From: Chrysopilus asiliformis
Lineage: Eukaryota; Arthropoda; Insecta; Diptera; Rhagionidae
DNA: 64,000 nt
NCBI GenBank assembly: GCA_964034945.1
Contig: OZ035962.1
Coordinates: 101,192,284-101,256,283, forward strand
Direction of reading: 5' to 3'
Shown: piece after piece, positions 34,601 to 46,846 of the stretch
Layout of the letters: the number at the start of each line of letters is the position of its first letter
Position numbering within the stretch: the first letter of the stretch is position 1
Program-made: the position numbers and the translations under genes
Notes under the pieces: generated by a model
Seen by the model: the letters and a program-made list of their open reading frames with translations, nothing else
Told to the model about the DNA's origin: nothing
The model's database searches: none

Positions 34601-36144
34601 TTAACTTTGGTTTCGTGGAACTTTAAAATTCTTAAAATATTTCCTTATCGGTGAAACGCCCTCCCGAAGCGATTCGTTAGTTCCAAGCATTTCATCTTGA
34701 GTAAAAATATTTGCATAGTTTTCTAGCTGTTTAGTCAAGTCATCGGCAAGCTCGGAAAAACATAATTCTGATCCGCCATACTCAATTGGGAGTTGATCTT
34801 TCAAAACAAATGTGTAAAGAGATGTTAAATCACTTCCATGCACGTGAATCTGAAATGAATTTTTTTTTTATTTTAATATCCAAATATGTAAAAAACTTAT
34901 ATGTTAATTTTTCTACTTTATGTTTTAGCGGTTTCTCAACAACGTGTCTGACTATTTCGACTAGAATCCTCGTAAATGGTGTTGTATTTATGAAGTGGAA
35001 GCCTTTTATTTCGATTGGAGTCATTTCGGGATTAATCAAAAAATACTTTCGGAAAACCGCATACGAATATTGCGCCACATGAGCTTCCGTAATATCCGCC
35101 AAATCAAAAATAACCCATGCTCCGGAAATCACCGCATCATCATTTTCCCATGCCAAAATTTCATACGCCAACGTGCCAACGAAGCATGTATCATCAAAAG
35201 TGTACTTTTTTGGATCGTAGGCACCAAATCGACCGATAAATACAGCCGTTTTTGGTTCATCTCCCTGCGGCATCAAAAACCAGGTACTAAAAATTTAAAA
35301 AAGACCAATGCTTGTCGTTTTAATATATTTCAAATTTTTTTTTATAGAAATCGTCGCTTGAGTTTTGTTTTGACGTATATTTACTACAGCTGAGATATTC
35401 AAAAGAAAAATTATGAGAAAAATTGAGCACATACGGTAAAACAATACAAATTGAATTGAATTTTTCCCATATATGTGTGTAAACTCGGTATATATGGGAA
35501 ACAATAACGAATACCTTAGTAACTAATATATATTTTTGAAAATGGGTTTCAGCAATCGATAGAGCACCCCAAAAAACCTATAAAAGTGCAAAAATCTCAA
35601 AAAAAAAAGATTTTGCAGGATATGTGTAAACAATACTGAAGCAACAAAATACCTACTTCCTTTCCAGTAGATTCCGGATTTGTCGATTCTTAAAAATGTT
35701 TCGATTGTCGTAAACGTCCGGATATACATTTCGAATTGCATAGAACGCGTCTATTTTCATTAGTGCTTTTTTAACATTGTATCTGGCATTTCTTAAGAAA
35801 GAAACTAAAAATTGATCATCGGTACGGGATTTTAGATATGGTAAACTGGTTACACATTGACGAAGTTCTTCAATTTTCTCAAATACGGTTTCAGGATCCT
35901 CACCAATAGTTGATGCCACTCTTTGTCGATTTCCACAAATTGGTCTGATTTCGGCAAATGCAACAGAAATTATCTACGATAAAGTAAATCTTAGGTTTAA
36001 TTTAAACTAGTATGTAAAATTATGTTTTAATACTTAAAAAAAATTTAATAAAATAATATAATATTAAATAATACAAGTTGACAGCATACTAACTGAATTC
36101 AGCACGAAAATTTTAAAGAATATTGGGAAGAAAACGTACTCCAT
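34601..36144 (-). CDS. CT9: secreted CRAL-TRIO protein (relocated start)
   Basis: Exons, gene order: 36094-36144, 35657-35973, 34917-35286 (370 nt) and 34601-34849, giving 328 residues. The ancestral ATG position reads ATA; the frame is opened by an upstream ATG giving MEYVFFPIFFKIFVLNS, joined to IISVAFA, a strongly hydrophobic signal peptide. The mature part has DDQFLVSFLRNARYN, GRFGAYDP, LADITEAH, FHFINTTP and LPIEYGG. Intron 2 is unusually long for the block (370 bp). Exon 2 ends in AA, so the junction codon is Asn. A CATAAAA box lies about 80 nt upstream. It is head to head with CT10, with 2.25 kb between the start codons. Confidence 0.87.
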
Positions 36145-36221
36145 TTTTTGAAATAATTAACGTTTAAACTTGATCAGTCCACTGCCTTTAAAAAACGAAT
36201 TAAATTTGATACAGCCGTGGA

Positions 36222-36228
36222 TTTTATG
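36222..36228 (-). promoter_or_regulatory. TATA-like box of CT9
   Basis: CATAAAA on the minus strand, about 80 nt before the ATG. Confidence 0.45.
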
Positions 36229-37409
36229 CCTAGTTGATTTGCCTCTTTGTTTGCATGCCATATTTTACATTTTTGATTGTTTATTATTATTTTTTTGACT
36301 CTCGATGAAACAAGAGAAAATTGTCTAGAAAGTCATATGTTCAGGTTTTGTTTACGTTCAGGTTTTTCTAAGTTTTCATAAATAATAAAAACGTTCTTAA
36401 CTTTCTTGATTATTAATTTATAAATATGTTTTGACGAATAGCGATAATATGAGGTTGAATAATCTCCAGACCTTGATATGGGCTCATCCAAGGGTGACCA
36501 TACGTCCCGAATTATCCGACACATTCCCTGGCGTTCCGGAAACTAAATTTTTGTCCCAGATATTTCAATTTCGTATTATAATATGTATATTAAACGCTAG
36601 AAAAAACGATCACTAAGTATACAAAAACAAAACATACTCAACTTCGACTGGAAGTTTGTCTTCAACGAATTTCGACCTAGAACGCAGGTATCTCTAAAGT
36701 TTTTGTCTGCGGCGCATTTCTTTTTTTGATATTCTTATAATTTCAATTGCATTTATTTATGGAATGTGAAAAAGCATAAGAAATGACCTTTTACTTGACA
36801 ATACATAGCTCTGGTGAAGATTAGACAAAATCAGTATACTAAGCAGTTTAATGGTGATGGTCGTCAAATTACCGAGTTAATTAATTTTTACCTAATCTAA
36901 GTAAACAACTTCCACTGATTTGCCATTTTCAATATTTCCATTGAAAATATATTTATGAATTCCGAAAAACGAAGAAAGCGTGCAAATTGGCTATCATGGA
37001 AAATATTTTCCACGAAATACTTTTAAAGTATTTTTTTAAACTTTTTGTATACGACGAAAAAAGAGTAGTTTCAAACGTGTTCTTTTCAAAGTGGCTAAAA
37101 AGTACTCTGAAAAGTCGGTTACAAGTAGGTACATCTCAATGCATTTTTAATGTGTTGTCAGCAAAAGTACTTTGAAATTTCCGACAGGGTCATTTTAGCT
37201 AACAGGTGAGAAAGACAAAGAAAATGAGATCACATGTGCATTAGAAATGACGTACTCAGATAGCCTACTTTTTTGCACTAAAATTTATCACCTTGAATTT
37301 TGATATTCGGTTGGTTTGAATTTAGGCGAATCACAGTCCCGCCTATCAGATTGGGCGCTTTTTTGTCAATTGAATCCATATTTTCCTCTTAAAATTCCGA
37401 TTTACGATA
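36229..37409. other. Intergenic between CT9 and CT10, left part
   Basis: Contains a half-copy of the GGGTGACCATACGTCCCG repeat (about 36490-36570) and the phrase CTGCGGCGCATTT (36707-36719). No gene recognised. Confidence 0.4.
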
Positions 37410-38046
37410 TGAAGAATATAAGAAAAGCTACAATTGGCAGGGGCCAATCAAGAAATACTCTATATGAGGACAGATAACATTTTTATTAAAAAAACACTTT
37501 TGTATGGGGAGGGGGAAAAGGAGTAGTGCGATTGAATTTTGATATATGGAACAGTTATGTAAAATCATATTCTTAACACATTTCATCTTTCTAATTTCTT
37601 CGATACGATGCACCGTTATCGATAAAACAGGAAAAGAGTATTCCTTTTGTATATGAGATGTGGGAAACAGTCGTCCGATTAGATTTTCATGTATGGATAA
37701 GTTATGTAAAATCCTATTCAAAACATATTTTACCTTTATAAATTTTTCAATATGACTCACCGGTTTCGAGAAAATTGCAAAAAACTGTTTCGTTTGTATG
37801 GGCGAGAAGGAACGGAATGGTCCGATTTTGCCCATTCAAGAACTTAACGTAGCCATTTACGAGAAACATAACTATACAATATTTCAAGTCTCTAGCTAAA
37901 TCCTTTCGAAAGTTATGATGTTCACGGACAGACGGACAGACAGACGGACAGACAGACGGACAGACAGACGGACAGACAGACGGACAGACAGACGGACAGA
38001 CAGACGGACAGACAGACGAACATGCGGAAATCATCTGAAACACCAA
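37410..38046 (-). repeat. Dispersed repeat AAGAAAAGCTACAATTGGCAG with microsatellite
   Basis: The opening phrase recurs near 43829 and 46434 and inverted near 44805. The segment ends in a (GACAGACG)n array at about 37927-38020. Its layout resembles the foldback-like family, but the unique sequence differs. Confidence 0.5.
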
Positions 38047-38323
38047 ACTTCCGTTCTCCTTGCTACCACCAGTTAATAAGAATGTTAAACATAATTATTT
38101 CCTCTGGTAAAATTTTTTGTCTCATTTTTTTATCAAAAAACTGAATGAAATTAATTACACTAAAGTATTGAAGCAAAACAAAAAACAGTACATTTGAACT
38201 TGACTTAAATAATCAGTATATCACAAAAACCCCATTTCAAAGTTATATCAAGATGAGGATAAGACAGACAGACATCTGTTAAAATATTGTTAGGCCAATA
38301 TTTGCTTCACGTTTAGCAAAACC

Positions 38324-38329
38324 TATAAG
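38324..38329 (+). promoter_or_regulatory. TATA-like box of CT10
   Basis: TATAAG lies 72 nt before the ATG. Weak match. Confidence 0.35.
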
Positions 38330-38395
38330 TAGTCAGAAATTGTTTAAAAGAATTATTATTTGTTGATCAGGCTTGTGAAGTTGAAAATATGAAAA

Positions 38396-39592
38396 ATGTT
38401 TAAAACACTTTATACAAAAATCACTTTAGTCTGCTTTTTTAGCATAGTAAGTTACACAACCTTTTGTTTAAATTAATTACAATAAAGTTTTTGAATAGTA
38501 AAAGTTTTTTAAATCACATATTAATCACACGTTATTAATTTTGTATCTATCTTGACAATAGATATTTCCAGTGTGGGTTTCGGCTATACTTCGACCTTTA
38601 ACCGGGGTTTGGCAAAAACATGTTTTACAACAATTTGGAGAAAAGCCTTCGAATGTTTACAATAAAATTGGCGAGCTTCGATCATTGGTCCAGGAACAGC
38701 CGCATCTCTCATCTCGCATTGAAGATCAATTCTTAGTTTCCTTTTTGCGAAATTCTAAATACGACGTTGAGAAAGCTAAGGAGAAATTGGACTCGTTTTA
38801 TGCTGTTCGCGATATGTATCCAGACGTTTTCATAAATCGAAACATATTTAAGAATCCAAAAATTCGAGATCTACTGCAGAAGAAGTATTTTCATTAAGTT
38901 ATATTACAAATCAGATCTTTATTTTCAATTTCTAGCACCTGGTTGTTAATGTCTGAAGAAAATATTCTTAGACCGGCAGTATTTATTGGCCGATGGGGCG
39001 CTTTCGATCCAAAACAATACACTTTAAATGATGCATGCTTTGTTGGAACAATGTCGTATGAGATTTTCGCATGGGAAAATGATGACGCTATCATATCTGG
39101 ATCATGGGTTATTTTTGATTTGGCGAATATCACAGAGGCTCATGTGGCGCAATATTCGCGAGAATTAATTAGAAAATACTTTGTGATTAACCCTCAAATG
39201 ACTCCAATCGAAATAACAGGTCTTCACTTTATAAACACCACACCGTTGTCCAGAGTTGCTGTTGATATTGTCAGAGACGTTGTTGACGACTCACTCAAGG
39301 ATAAAGTAGAAATAGAATTAAACCTATTATTTGTCTAAATAATTAAAAAAATAAATTTTAGATTTACGAGCATGGATCCGATTTGACATCACTTTATAAA
39401 TTCGTCCCGAGGGATCAACTTCCGTTTGAATATGGTGGAACGAAATTATCGTTTTCACAACTTACCAAAGACTTGATTATAAAGTTTGAAAAATATGCAC
39501 CCTTTTTTGACCTAGACGAAAAATTGTATGGAACAAAAGAAAATCTTCGGAAAGGCGAGTCACCTTTAAGAAAATTCGTCATTAAATCTTAA
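38396..39592 (+). CDS. CT10: secreted CRAL-TRIO protein
   Basis: Exons 38396-38446, 38562-38884, 38936-39305 (370 nt) and 39362-39592, giving 324 residues. Exon 1 (MFKTLYTKITLVCFFSI, donor GTAAGT) joined to IFPVWVSA forms a signal peptide. The mature part has EDQFLVSFLRNSKYD, GRWGAFDP, LANITEAH, LHFINTTP and LPFEYGG. Exon 2 ends in AA, giving Asn at the junction, as in CT4 and CT9. From SGSWVIFDL to the end of exon 3 only about two residues differ from CT4, whereas exon 2 is clearly diverged, which fits conversion between distant opposite-strand copies. AATAAA lies at about 39617. Role inferred as a secreted hydrophobic-ligand carrier. Confidence 0.86.
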
Positions 39593-40399
39593 TTCAAAAA
39601 AAAATGTTAAATTTCTTAATAAATGAGTGAAAAGATCTAAAATTTTATCTACCGATTTTAATTCTTACAATTTAAAAAAAAACTCCCGCCTCAGCTATAA
39701 TTTTTTATAATTAACCATACATCCCTGAATGCCTGGGGCTCTCCCATATTTAAGTGTCTTATCGCAGCTCCCCAGAAACTAAATTTTCGTCCCGGATATT
39801 TGAACTTAGGGCCGCTTGCGCCATTTATTCAAAAAACAAAAAAAAAATAAAGTTGTGCTCAACCTACCTGTGACTTTCTATATATATTTAAGAAATCCGA
39901 AAACTGACTCCAAAGGAAAGAATGATTTTTTAAGAACCAAATATAAAAATAAAAATTAAAAAAAAAACGATCACTAGATATACAAAAAATAATCGACTTT
40001 GGCTCGGAGTTGCTGTAAATTATTTTTTTTCGCCTGCGGCGCATTTGAACTTATTGGTGTTTTTACAATTTCCGTTACCATTATTTATTGTCTGTAAAGA
40101 GCACGAAAAACAAAGTTAGATTTCGTTTGGAACTATGTAGCTCTTTATTTTAATCTTTTTACTGCATTCAGATCTACGGCGCATATTTCTTAATTCTTTT
40201 TCCTTGGTTATAGTCCCAACAACACTGGTTTACAAGGTTTTTGACGCCACCTCTAAGCTAGGTGATCTTGAAGGAGTTTGACGTACAGAATACGATGTCG
40301 TTGTCCGTTTTGCTCCATCAGGTCAGGATTTCGAGATATCCTAACCTCAAAATGCAGAAAAATGTTTTTTTTTTAATTTAACTCGTATGCAAGCTAGTA

Positions 40400-40640
40400 C
40401 CCAATTGACCAAATTGGTTGGAAAACCAATTGGATTTCCAATCATCTTGTACCAAGTACCGAAGCTACGATTTATGGAAGTTTGACTGGAAATCCAAGAA
40501 TTTTTCCTGTGAAAATGGTCCTTTTTGTACCAGAAGGTCCATAATTCCAAATGTTCCCACAAATATTCTTAAACTTTATAAAGGAAAATTGCGTGGTACA
40601 TTTGGACACGGTACAAATATTCCAACATTGGTCAATTGGG
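40400..40640. mobile_element. MITE CCCAATTGACCAA, copy 1, TA TSD
   Basis: Ends CCCAATTGACCAA and TTGGTCAATTGGG are inverted and flanked by TA (40398-40399 and 40641-40642). A second copy is at 45010-45211. TA duplication indicates a Tc1/mariner-type mobiliser. It abuts the mariner element to its right. Confidence 0.8.
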
Positions 40641-40642
40641 TA

Positions 40643-41654
40643 AAGGGTGTTTTTTTAAGTCCGATAGAACTTCAAATTTTAAAAAGTAACACAAAAAATT
40701 AAATTTTAATCAAATTTTTTTATTTATTCGAAAGATCAATACATGGCATTAACATTTGAAAATGATTCCGCCACCGCGGCTGTTCTTGACGAAGCGCATT
40801 CCGGACGTCCAATTTTGAGCCACTTTTTCGAGCACTGCTGGCCGTATCTCACGAATAACACGAACAATGTTGGCCTCCAAGGCGTTAATTGTTGCTGGTT
40901 TATCAGCATAAACCAGTGACTTCACGTAGCTCCACAGGAAATAATCGAGAGGTGTCAAATCGCACGACCTTGGAGGCCAATTGAGAGGTCCATTTCTCGA
41001 AATAAGGTTATCGCCAAATTTTGATTTCAATAAGTCGATGGTTGCGGGCGCCGTATGGCACGTAGCGCCATCCTGTTGAAAAATGGTGCGGTAACGATCT
41101 CCATTGACCGTAAAGCGAGCTCCGGCCTCATTTTTGAAGAAATAAGGTCTGATGATGCCACCGCACCAAACGGTGCATTTTTCTGGATGTAATGGAGTCT
41201 GTAGGGTCTCTTGTGGATTGGTCTCACTCCATATGCGGCAATTTTGCAAAAATGAGCTTCATCGCTGAATGAAATTTTGTAAAAAAAAACGTCGCTTACA
41301 CTCCCAATGCCCTACTTCACCTGCTGGTGGCTTATTTTCAGAATTTCTCCGACCACAGGTCAACTCAGTTTTACTTGCCCACATGCAGGCGAACGCGCGC
41401 CTGCCCGAGGCCAATTACGCCGTATGTAGGTCGTCGAGTTAGCCTCCATTTTTCTGAGTGTATAAGTGGCGCGAATATTCGACTAATTTTCAAAGTAAAT
41501 TTTGATAATTTGGCAGCGTTGTTTAAGCGTGAGTCTATTCATGATGATTTGCCAGAGTATACTGATCATAAATGCCAAAAAGTGAGCGCAGTATAACAGC
41601 TCGTTTGACAGTTAACCCTTTCGTAAGTTCTATCTAAACAAAAAAAACACCCTT
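40643..41654 (-). mobile_element. Tc1/mariner element, about 1 kb, inserted beside a MITE
   Basis: Inverted ends AAGGGTGTTTTTTT with subterminal ATAGAACTT on both sides, and TA at 40641-40642 and 41655-41656. It contains a degraded transposase on the minus strand. The left TA is also the right flank of the MITE at 40400-40640. Confidence 0.8.
40749..41550 (-). pseudogene. Mariner-family transposase, degraded
   Basis: The open part (40749-41249) reads CTVWCGGIIRPYFF, FQQDGATCHTA (with a catalytic Asp) and PPRSCDLTPLDYFLW (with the next catalytic Asp), then VKSLVYADKP, all hallmarks of Tc1/mariner transposases of the class found in insects. Upstream, near 41520-41550, MNRLTLKQRCQIIKIYFEN looks like the family N terminus, but the region between is out of frame and partly missing, so no functional enzyme is expected. 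Confidence 0.85.
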
Positions 41655-41656
41655 TA

Positions 41657-42437
41657 TTTCGATATTTTACTAATCATAGTTGAATCAAATATTAATTGTA
41701 TGTAATAGGTTACCGAAGTTGGAAGTCGGTATATTTGCAGCCTGTAAAACGGTCGAATTGCATAACATCAAAAGTAAACAATAAAATTTTTACCATGTAA
41801 ACAATCAGCAATTGTTGATCCTCCGATTTGCACATGCACAAGTGACTTGACATCTATATTTTGATGACACAGTACAAGGTCGATTTCAGAGCGAATTTTA
41901 TGATGAGCTAATGGAATGTAATTAAATGTGAAAATGTGAAAATGCTAACTTCGATGTTGCAAAAAGACGCTTACGGGTTATCTTATCATATTATCTTTTG
42001 ATATTTCTCGATATTTCGGCACCAATGTTGAGCTTATCTAAGCAGAAGTATGTATTCCTTTTAGATTAACTATAAAAGCAGAAGTAAAAACAGCCAGTAG
42101 AAGGCTAGTAAATTTTAATACTTTTGGTTTAGTTCAAAGGCTACAGGAAAGCATCCTTCTTTGATAGCTACAACCGAACGCATATATTCTCTCTTTTTTT
42201 TGAGAAATCACAAGAATATCTTACCTTTTTTTGGGAATAATCGCTATGCTGATGTAATTAATTTTTTATCACTAAATAAATTTACCTGCCATAAACGTCT
42301 TTCTAAAAGAAGAAAAAATATAGAAAAAAATTAATTGCTCACTAAGAGAATTTTTCCACTAACAAAAAGTTAAGAATTCAGTAAATACATACTGTTTTAA
42401 TATTTTTCTTCATCTTGACATTTAGTTTAAACAACTG
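41657..42437. other. Intergenic upstream of CT11
   Basis: AT-rich, no gene or clear repeat identified. Confidence 0.4.
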
Positions 42438-42444
42438 TATAAAT
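42438..42444 (+). promoter_or_regulatory. TATA box of CT11
   Basis: TATAAAT, 118 nt before the ATG, similar to the spacing in CT15 and CT16. Confidence 0.45.
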
Positions 42445-42555
42445 TTACCAATGTGTAGTTTCCTTCTAGATAATTTTCAAATTAAGTTGCTGTACCGAAA
42501 CACTTTTAGCCGTTGATCATTTCTCATTGAATTGTTGAATTTAAATGTCAAAAAC

Positions 42556-43709
42556 ATGGCCACAAGTAACTTTGCTAAAATAATTTTCATTTTCTGGTTG
42601 CACAGTGTAAGAAATTTTTGTTTCAATTTAACTACTAGTGACTAATTTTTCTTTAAATAGATTTTTTATTCTTGTGCTTTGGGAAACCTACGGCCTTTGT
42701 CCAGTGCCTTGCAGGGAAAAGTTTCTCGTTTGGGCGAGTCTCCTGAAGATGCTTCTAATGAAATTAAAAGACTTCGTTTGTGGGCCAACCAAGAACCACA
42801 TTTAAAATCTCGAAGTGAGGATCAATTTTTGGTTTCATTTTTACGAAATGCTAAATATGACTTCGACGCTGCAAAAGAAAAACTGGACGCTTATTATTCG
42901 GTTCGATCGGCTGCACCGGATGTTTTCAAAAACAGAAATATTTTCAAAAATTCCAAATTGAGACATTTAATTCGAACAAGGTACAGAAATTTTCGGTTTC
43001 ATACTTTTAAAGAGATTTTTTTAAATGAAACTTTGCTTTAGTGTTTGGCTAACGATGCCACCCAACAATGAGTCCACCCCAGCTGTGGGTATTGCGAGAT
43101 TCGGTGCATATGATCCAAAGAAATTCGATTTTGATGATTTTGCTTACACCGCTTCCGTTGGATACGACATTGCCGCATGGGAAAATGATAATGCTGTAGT
43201 TTCCGGATTGGTGCTCATACTCGACTGTGAAAATGTAACTGAAGCTCACATGACTCAATGGAAATTGAACCTATTCCAAAAATACACAGCGATTAATGTC
43301 GGTACTGTTCCCATCGAAGTAAAAGCTTTCCATTTTATTAACACAACACCAGCGATGAAAATCGCTGTTAATTATCTTAAAAATTCGGTAGACAAAATTT
43401 TGAGAGAAAGGGTAAAAACTGAAAGAATAATTCAAATCATGAAATTAATTTGGAATCGTTTCGTACTTTTAGATTTATGACCATGGATCAGATTTACAAC
43501 TCGTATATGAGTTCGTCCCAAAACATCAACTTCCAGTTGAATATGGAGGGCTGGAAATTACAGTAAAAGAGCTCACCCAATATATGGAACATTTAGTGGA
43601 GAAATACGCTGATTATTTCGATGAGGATGAAAAGAAATTTGGAACCAATGAATTTTTGCGAAAGGGCATTTCACCCATTGTAAAGTTAGCAAAAAATATT
43701 GTCTCGTGA
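42556..43709 (+). CDS. CT11: secreted CRAL-TRIO protein
   Basis: Exons 42556-42606, 42661-42980, 43042-43411 (370 nt) and 43473-43709, giving 325 residues. The first exon encodes MATSNFAKIIFIFWLHS (donor GTAAGA); with IFYSCA it makes a signal peptide. The mature part has EDQFLVSFLRNAKYD, ARFGAYDP, CENVTEAH, FHFINTTP and LPVEYGG. The exon 2/3 junction codon is AG+T (Ser) instead of Gly. It is the first member of the more diverged right-hand subfamily, in which GRWG becomes ARxG and NDDA becomes NDNA. Exon 4 lacks an early Met and would be missed by ATG-only scans. Confidence 0.86.
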
Positions 43710-43854
43710 TTTTATTTCTGTTATCAAAATTGTTCAAATTTTCATCCGATTATCATATTAAATACTCGTGCTGCATTTTTGTTTTAAAATGATGAATTCA
43801 TGTTGTTTGTGTTTTTATTTGAAAACGTAAGAAAAGCTACAATTGCCAGGGGCC

Positions 43855-44362
43855 AATATTAGGACACACAAAATTGTTATTACAAAATAGCTTGCATACC
43901 CGTCGTTGCCGGGTTAAATTTTTTCAAATTTTTTTTTATGGTCTTGTTGGAGCTAAACTTCAGGCCAATCGGCTCGGTAGTTTCCCCGCGAAAGGGTAAC
44001 ATAGAGGAATAGCTAAGTTTCGAATTCACTTTACCCCCTCCCCTTACTCCCCCACCTCTCGGGCTACTTTTTATTGGGTCTATGTTGGGCCTTGACCCCC
44101 GACGAACATCTATGCCAAATTTTAGACCAATCGGTTCAGTAATTTCCCCGCGAAAGAGTAACATAACTTAGTTTTTAAGTTTCGAAATCACTTTACCCCT
44201 CCCCTTACTCCCCCCACCCCGCGCGCTACTTTTCCGTATGCCTATGTTGAAACCAGAACTACCATAGACACTCAGACACAAATTTCAAGTTAATCGGTGC
44301 AGCCGTTTTTGCGTGAAAGAGGAACAGACAGACACCAACACATTTTTATATATTAGTATGAT
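43855..44362 (-). repeat. Dispersed repeat ending in TATAAAAATGAGTTGGTGTCTG, reverse copy
   Basis: Contains CCGTCGTTGCCGGGTTAA, CGCGAAAGGGTAACATAG, CCCCTCCCCTTACTCCC and GAACAGACAGACACCAAC. The forward copy is at 60809-61162 and a fragment near 15090-15120. Within this copy the middle section is present twice. Type unknown; SINE- or Helitron-like possible. Confidence 0.6.
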
Positions 44363-45009
44363 AAATCAATCTGTACGAGTGAGGAGGTGAGGTGTGGTCC
44401 AATGGAATTTAGGTGTATGGAAGAGTTATGAAAAATTATAGTCTTTTTGAAACTAACGAATATTCAGTATGCAATAGTTCTTCAACAGATTGAGTTAAAG
44501 ACTCAAAACTTTGACCAGATTTTATTGTGTAACATCGACATTGAATCTCTAATATATAGAAGAGTTATGTAGATTTAATTGTACATAACTCCTTTATACA
44601 TCAAAATTTAATTGGCCCGCATTTTGCTTTTCCCCTCATACAAATGGAGAGAGTTTTTTTTTGCGTTTTTCTTGAAAATGGTATCTGATATGAAAAAAGT
44701 TTTTATGAGAAAATTGCTTCAGTCCATAATTCTCCTTGCAATTGGAAATCCAGATAGATTGTACTATCAAAACGCTCTTTTATAGGAATTTTGATTGATT
44801 TCCTTTTGGCAATTGTAGCTTTTCTTAAGTTTATAACAAGAGGCTGGATTTAGATGTAATTAAATAAATCTCCAAATATTTTTTCAAAAAAAAATGTTGG
44901 TTTTCACATATTTCTATATATTTGCTTGTTTTTAGATCCTTTTATTTATTTGATTTTTTTATATGGTAAAATCTTGTAATCTAATTTTGACCCACTTCTA
45001 CTCATCCTA
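44363..45009. other. Intergenic, repeat fragments
   Basis: Contains phrases such as TTTTGGCAATTGTAGCTTTTCTTAA (44803-44827, the inverse of the repeat at 37410) and the beginning of a GTAAGGATAAC-family copy. No gene. Confidence 0.4.
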
Positions 45010-45211
45010 CCCAATTGACCAAATTGGTTGGAAAACCAATTGGATTTCTTGTACCAAGATTTATGCAATTTTGACTGGAAATCCAAGATTTTTTTCTGTG
45101 AAAATGGTTCTTTTTGTACCATAAGGTCCATAATTCCAAATGTTCCCACAAATATTCTTAAACGTGGTACATTTGAACACGGTACAAAAATTCCAACATT
45201 GGTCAATTAGG
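45010..45211. mobile_element. MITE CCCAATTGACCAA, copy 2
   Basis: Matches 40400-40640 with internal deletions; the right end reads TTGGTCAATTAGG (one change). It is inserted in a GTAAGGATAAC-family repeat (about 44960-45440). Confidence 0.7.
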
Positions 45212-46768
45212 CATTAACTGGAAATTTTGCACACATACGTAACTCCGGTAACAATACAAAATTTTCACTATTTCGTCCTTGTAAGGATAATGGAAAATCT
45301 TGCAAGATAAGGTGATTACCCTTTTCCCCAAATTTTCCGGAAAAAATCTCATCTGGGCGTTTTTGGAGTCTCTGAATCCGATTCCGGAGTTAAGAAGTCG
45401 GTAAGGATAACAGAAGGTCCTGAAAGGATAACTTCAGGTATATCAAAAAAACTTTTTCTTTCTCGTAAATGGCAAGGCTGAATTCTTGAACGATCTAAAT
45501 TGGACCTTCCCCCAAAACAAACAAACATACAAGCGAAGCAGTTTTTTTGCAATTTTCTCGAAAACAGTGAGTTTAATTCAACTTTTTATAAAAATAAAAT
45601 ATGTTTAGAATAGGATTTTACATAACTCATGCATACATCAAAATCCAATCGGATCATTCCCTTTCCCCTCTCATATAAAAATGTATTTTTAAATAGCTTT
45701 TCTTAAATTTACTTTGTAGAAACATTCTAAGATTTTCAAACTTCGTTTTGTAAGTAAACAGGCATTTTTCTTAAATTTAAAACCAGAAAAAAAGCTTTAA
45801 ACAGATTAGACAAACACCTTTTTAAGACGTAATTGTCTGAACAAACTTTGAATTGAAGTTTTTAAACTGTTCGACATAATTTCCCAAGAAACACAACGAA
45901 GTTACAATCCAGTAACGTAACCGGTTTGAAACTATGGTTACAAAACGCAAATGTTGCAAATTTGGTTTCTGTAACGTGACTGAAACTTTTCCGATACCGC
46001 TATGTCACCGGAACCGCCACGTTACATTTGTAACTTCACCTATACACAGTTAAGGTAACAGCGAGGTGACTAGTAAACCGATATTATACTTTTTGGTTTC
46101 TATTGTGACTGTTCATTATGCGTTACAATGAAACCAATTTGAAACTTTTATAAGTTGAGAGTAGGTTTCAGTGCACCTTACTACAGACCGAAAAGTTTCA
46201 TCCGTGTTACAAGACAACCATCAATTTCAGTACGTTGCAACCCTATTCACCCCTAATCCCCCCCTATTTGATTTATTTGAAGACCTTCAAGGCGATCGTG
46301 GGCGTATTTTACGAGATTCACATAATTTTCAATTCAAATATTGTAGAAATCAAAAGTATTTAAGCTTTTCAATTAGGGGAATTTCGGGTGCAATGATTAA
46401 TCATGATACTCGGAAGATAAACTGCATAAAAAACATAAGAAAAGCTACAATTGTCAGGGGTCAATCATTAAATACTCTGGGTAAAAAGAGCCTGCAAACT
46501 CGATTTAATAGACGCTAAAAGTTTCATCAAACCAGCCATTAAACTAGTAAAACTAACTCGTTTAAATTAAGAAATTATGAAATTACGATTTGCTACAATT
46601 TATTAAATTAAGTGTTTTTTTATTACATTACGTTCACTTTAATAAACAGAAATTTGCATTTTTCAAATAACAAAATGTCAAAAAAAAAATTACTCTTATT
46701 TTATCATTATTCAAGGTCCAATTTTAGCAATTATAAAAAAAAGGTTCTGCATTTAGCTAATAAAAAGA
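45212..46768. other. Intergenic upstream of CT12
   Basis: Remains of the GTAAGGATAAC repeat, foldback-type phrases (ACATCAAAATCCAATCGG), a segment with repeated GTAACG/CGTTAC and TGAAAC/GTTTCA phrases (about 45890-46190, possible MITE), and AAGAAAAGCTACAATTG near 46434. The open frame 46171-46518 is not supported as a gene. Confidence 0.4.
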
Positions 46769-46775
46769 TATAAAT
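46769..46775 (+). promoter_or_regulatory. TATA box of CT12
   Basis: TATAAAT followed by CTGGGAGCCTAGATTCATTC; the promoter is identical to that of CT13 over at least 60 bp. Confidence 0.6.
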
Positions 46776-46846
46776 CTGGGAGCCTAGATTCATTCTCCAA
46801 TGTGCAGGGGAGTTAAAAACATCTCCATAATCGAAATTTAAACAAA

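Noticed and set aside
37428..37835. 135-codon minus-strand frame
   Set aside because: Repeats of a phrase in the dispersed AAGAAAAGCTACAATTGG repeat (two internal near-copies); no domain.
40418..40702. 94-codon plus-strand frame
   Set aside because: Covers the CCCAATTGACCAA MITE and the end of the mariner; the similar frame at 45028-45210 in the second MITE copy shows it is element sequence.
46171..46518. 115-codon plus-strand frame
   Set aside because: Lies across the GTAACG-rich possible MITE and the AAGAAAAGCTACAATTG repeat; no supporting evidence.
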